A stretch of DNA of 64,000 bases from Taenia hydatigena (Eukaryota > Platyhelminthes > Cestoda > Cyclophyllidea > Taeniidae): assembly GCA_036345935.2 (NCBI GenBank), contig JADWOT020001336.1, positions 24,856 to 88,855 on the forward strand, written 5' to 3'. Made by a program: the position numbers and the translations under genes. The first letter of the stretch is position 1, and every line of letters begins with the position of its first letter. The notes beneath the pieces are model-generated. The model ran no database searches and was not told the origin of the DNA. It saw nothing but the letters and a program-made list of their open reading frames with translations. Below, piece after piece: positions 62,970-64,000 of the stretch.

Positions 62970-63362
62970 TCATATAAGACAAACAATAATATTAGCAGTC
63001 TTTTCTAGTTTATGACAGACGCGATAAAAATCGCTAGTTTTGACACTAACTGGGCCAGTGTTATGTAGAAGGTTAACTTGCTCATCCATGACGTAAGGCA
63101 CAAGGCGCTGATCCAATAGTTGTGCAGACTCATCGGCATGTCCAATCAGATGCCTCATTCCCTCATTGATCACTCCCAACCAATAATGCAGGAGTTGTGA
63201 TTCATCCATTGGCGAATAAACGCTTAGAATATGGATAACGGACGCACCAAAGAAACGTATAAATATCAAAGCTGAGTAGCAGTAGCACCACTCAGGTCCA
63301 AATTTCGTGTTAGGGTGGCACGTAGTCCTGAATCGTTCATTGTACTGCATTCCTACACGCAT
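62970..63362 (-). CDS. Mirror copy of the bMERB-like frame
   Basis: This is the P2 partner of 13093-13485 and is open over the same 130 codons. I count three silent and three replacement differences (Ala/Val, Arg/Gly, His/Pro). That is near the neutral expectation and gives no sign of purifying selection. In this copy the frame also stays open upstream through the antisense of CELF exon 1. Confidence 0.35.
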   Translation of the reverse strand: MRVGMQYNERFRTTCHPNTKFGPEWCYCYSALIFIRFFGASVIHILSVYSPMDESQLLHYWLGVINEGMRHLIGHADESAQLLDQRLVPYVMDEQVNLLHNTGPVSVKTSDFYRVCHKLEKTANIIVCLI

Positions 63363-64000
63363 GGATCGTAGAGCGGAATCAGCCAATTCCAACTCTAATG
63401 TTGCATCTCAAGTTCCGGAGGACAGAAATTCCGGTGAGTGCTTTACATTTATAGTGTCCTCGTCAAATGGTATGTTCTTAGGGTTATAAACTTCATTCTT
63501 TCATGAAACCACACGGTTTCTGCGTGCAGCCGCCAAATTATTCCCTTTATTGGCACTTTGCAGTTTAAAAATAAGATAGCGATAAGCAAGAATTGGCTGA
63601 CCTATCTTCTTTACTCGTTGATGTTTTGACGGTACTCTTAGGAGAGTCACCAAGAGTGGGATGTGCCCCAACCCCTTTTTATCCACCCCAGTTTGTTAGT
63701 AGTACACGCCAAGCGAAGTGACACATTTGAAAATTATTACCTTTTTTGATATTTAAATGCGAGCTCCTAGGTTAGCTCAGCCAAGGCAAATTTTAAGGTT
63801 GCGGCTGATTTTAATGCAGGAAAGTCAGGACCGATTTCGTCAGTATTAGATAGGAAAGCCTATCTACTACTGAAAGAGAGGGCGTGTTATGCAAGTTTAG
63901 GAGGTCGTGAAGTTAGAAAATGCTCTTAATGTTTTCTTTTCCCACTGACGTCACTTTTGCTTTATTTTGCAATTCCATTTAATTATACCAAAGGTCGTGC
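63361..64000 (+). CDS. Second CELF-like gene copy, 5' part only
   Basis: This is the P2 mirror copy of the gene at 11001-13094. Exon 1 is 63361-63433 (ATG GAT CGT AGA..., donor gtgagt), the same 73-nt length and phase as the left copy, with a few amino-acid changes (Asn for Ser, Ser for Pro, Pro for Gln, Asp for Gly). Exon 2 would start at 63994, after accaaag. The joining codon changes from Asp to Gly. The gene leaves the window seven bases into exon 2, so whether the copy is intact cannot be judged. Confidence 0.6.

Larger units (their letters stand above)
38190..64000. repeat. Right arm of giant palindrome P2 (continues past window)
   Basis: This is the reverse complement of 12454-34661. 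The match runs to the last base of the window, where 63961-64000 mirrors about 12454-12495, so the palindrome extends beyond the window. Relative to the left arm it carries its own unpaired interval (44522-47280), an extra 1.27 kb (53408-54674), a tandem duplication (56490-59884) and an extra 348 bp (62369-62716). From 38190 to 51597 the match is about 99% by eye; from 51598 outward it is clearly lower. Confidence 0.96.

Overview
The window is eukaryotic DNA from a small-genome metazoan. Genes have GT-AG introns, several of only about 60-130 bp. Homologues are animal-type: a CELF/Bruno RNA-binding protein, a Snail-type zinc finger, a bMERB domain, a dynein heavy-chain end, a cdc2-type kinase and histone H2B. 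Short introns and secreted Cys-containing products fit a nematode (inference, low certainty). I see no bacterial or phage genes, CRISPR arrays, rRNA or tRNA.

The dominant feature is a set of nested palindromes covering nearly everything after base 4322. (1) A giant palindrome, P2: left arm 12454-34661, right arm 38190-64000 (running off the window), around a 3.5-kb unpaired centre (34662-38189). Positions pair by reflection, with coordinates summing to about 73055 (outer), 72762 (middle) and 72851 (inner). (2) A smaller, nearly perfect palindrome, P1: arms 4322-9211 and 16568-21457 (sum 25779, no length change), around a 7.4-kb spacer. Because P1's right arm lies inside P2's left arm, a third, more diverged copy of the P1 arm lies at 51598-59538; it carries a 1.27-kb extra segment and a tandem duplication. 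By eye, identity is near-perfect within P1, about 99% for P2 at 21458-34661, and several percent lower for P2 outside 21457/51598.

The best-preserved gene is a seven-exon CELF-like gene in the P1 spacer (11001-13094, minus), encoding about 358 residues with one C-terminal RRM. A second copy begins at 63361 (plus) and leaves the window, and a decayed intron-containing fragment lies at 53942-54235. Beside its start codon sits an open frame resembling a bMERB domain, also present in both arms. The centre of P2 holds a separate signal-peptide gene of seven or eight exons (34839-37173, minus).

Most of the remaining arm sequence is decayed gene material. I can read relics of histone H2B, a cdc2/CDK1-type kinase, a group III phospholipase A2-like protein lacking catalytic residues, a possible C2 domain, a Snail-type zinc-finger array (four copies), a possible histidine-phosphatase fragment and the C-terminus of a cytoplasmic dynein heavy chain. 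Large palindromes, surviving RNA-binding genes and a graveyard of gene fragments resemble an ampliconic region of a sex-limited chromosome (Y or W). That is inference; the sequence alone cannot prove it.

The two N bases (25775 and 58211) lie exactly at structural discontinuities, so those two joins may be assembly artefacts.
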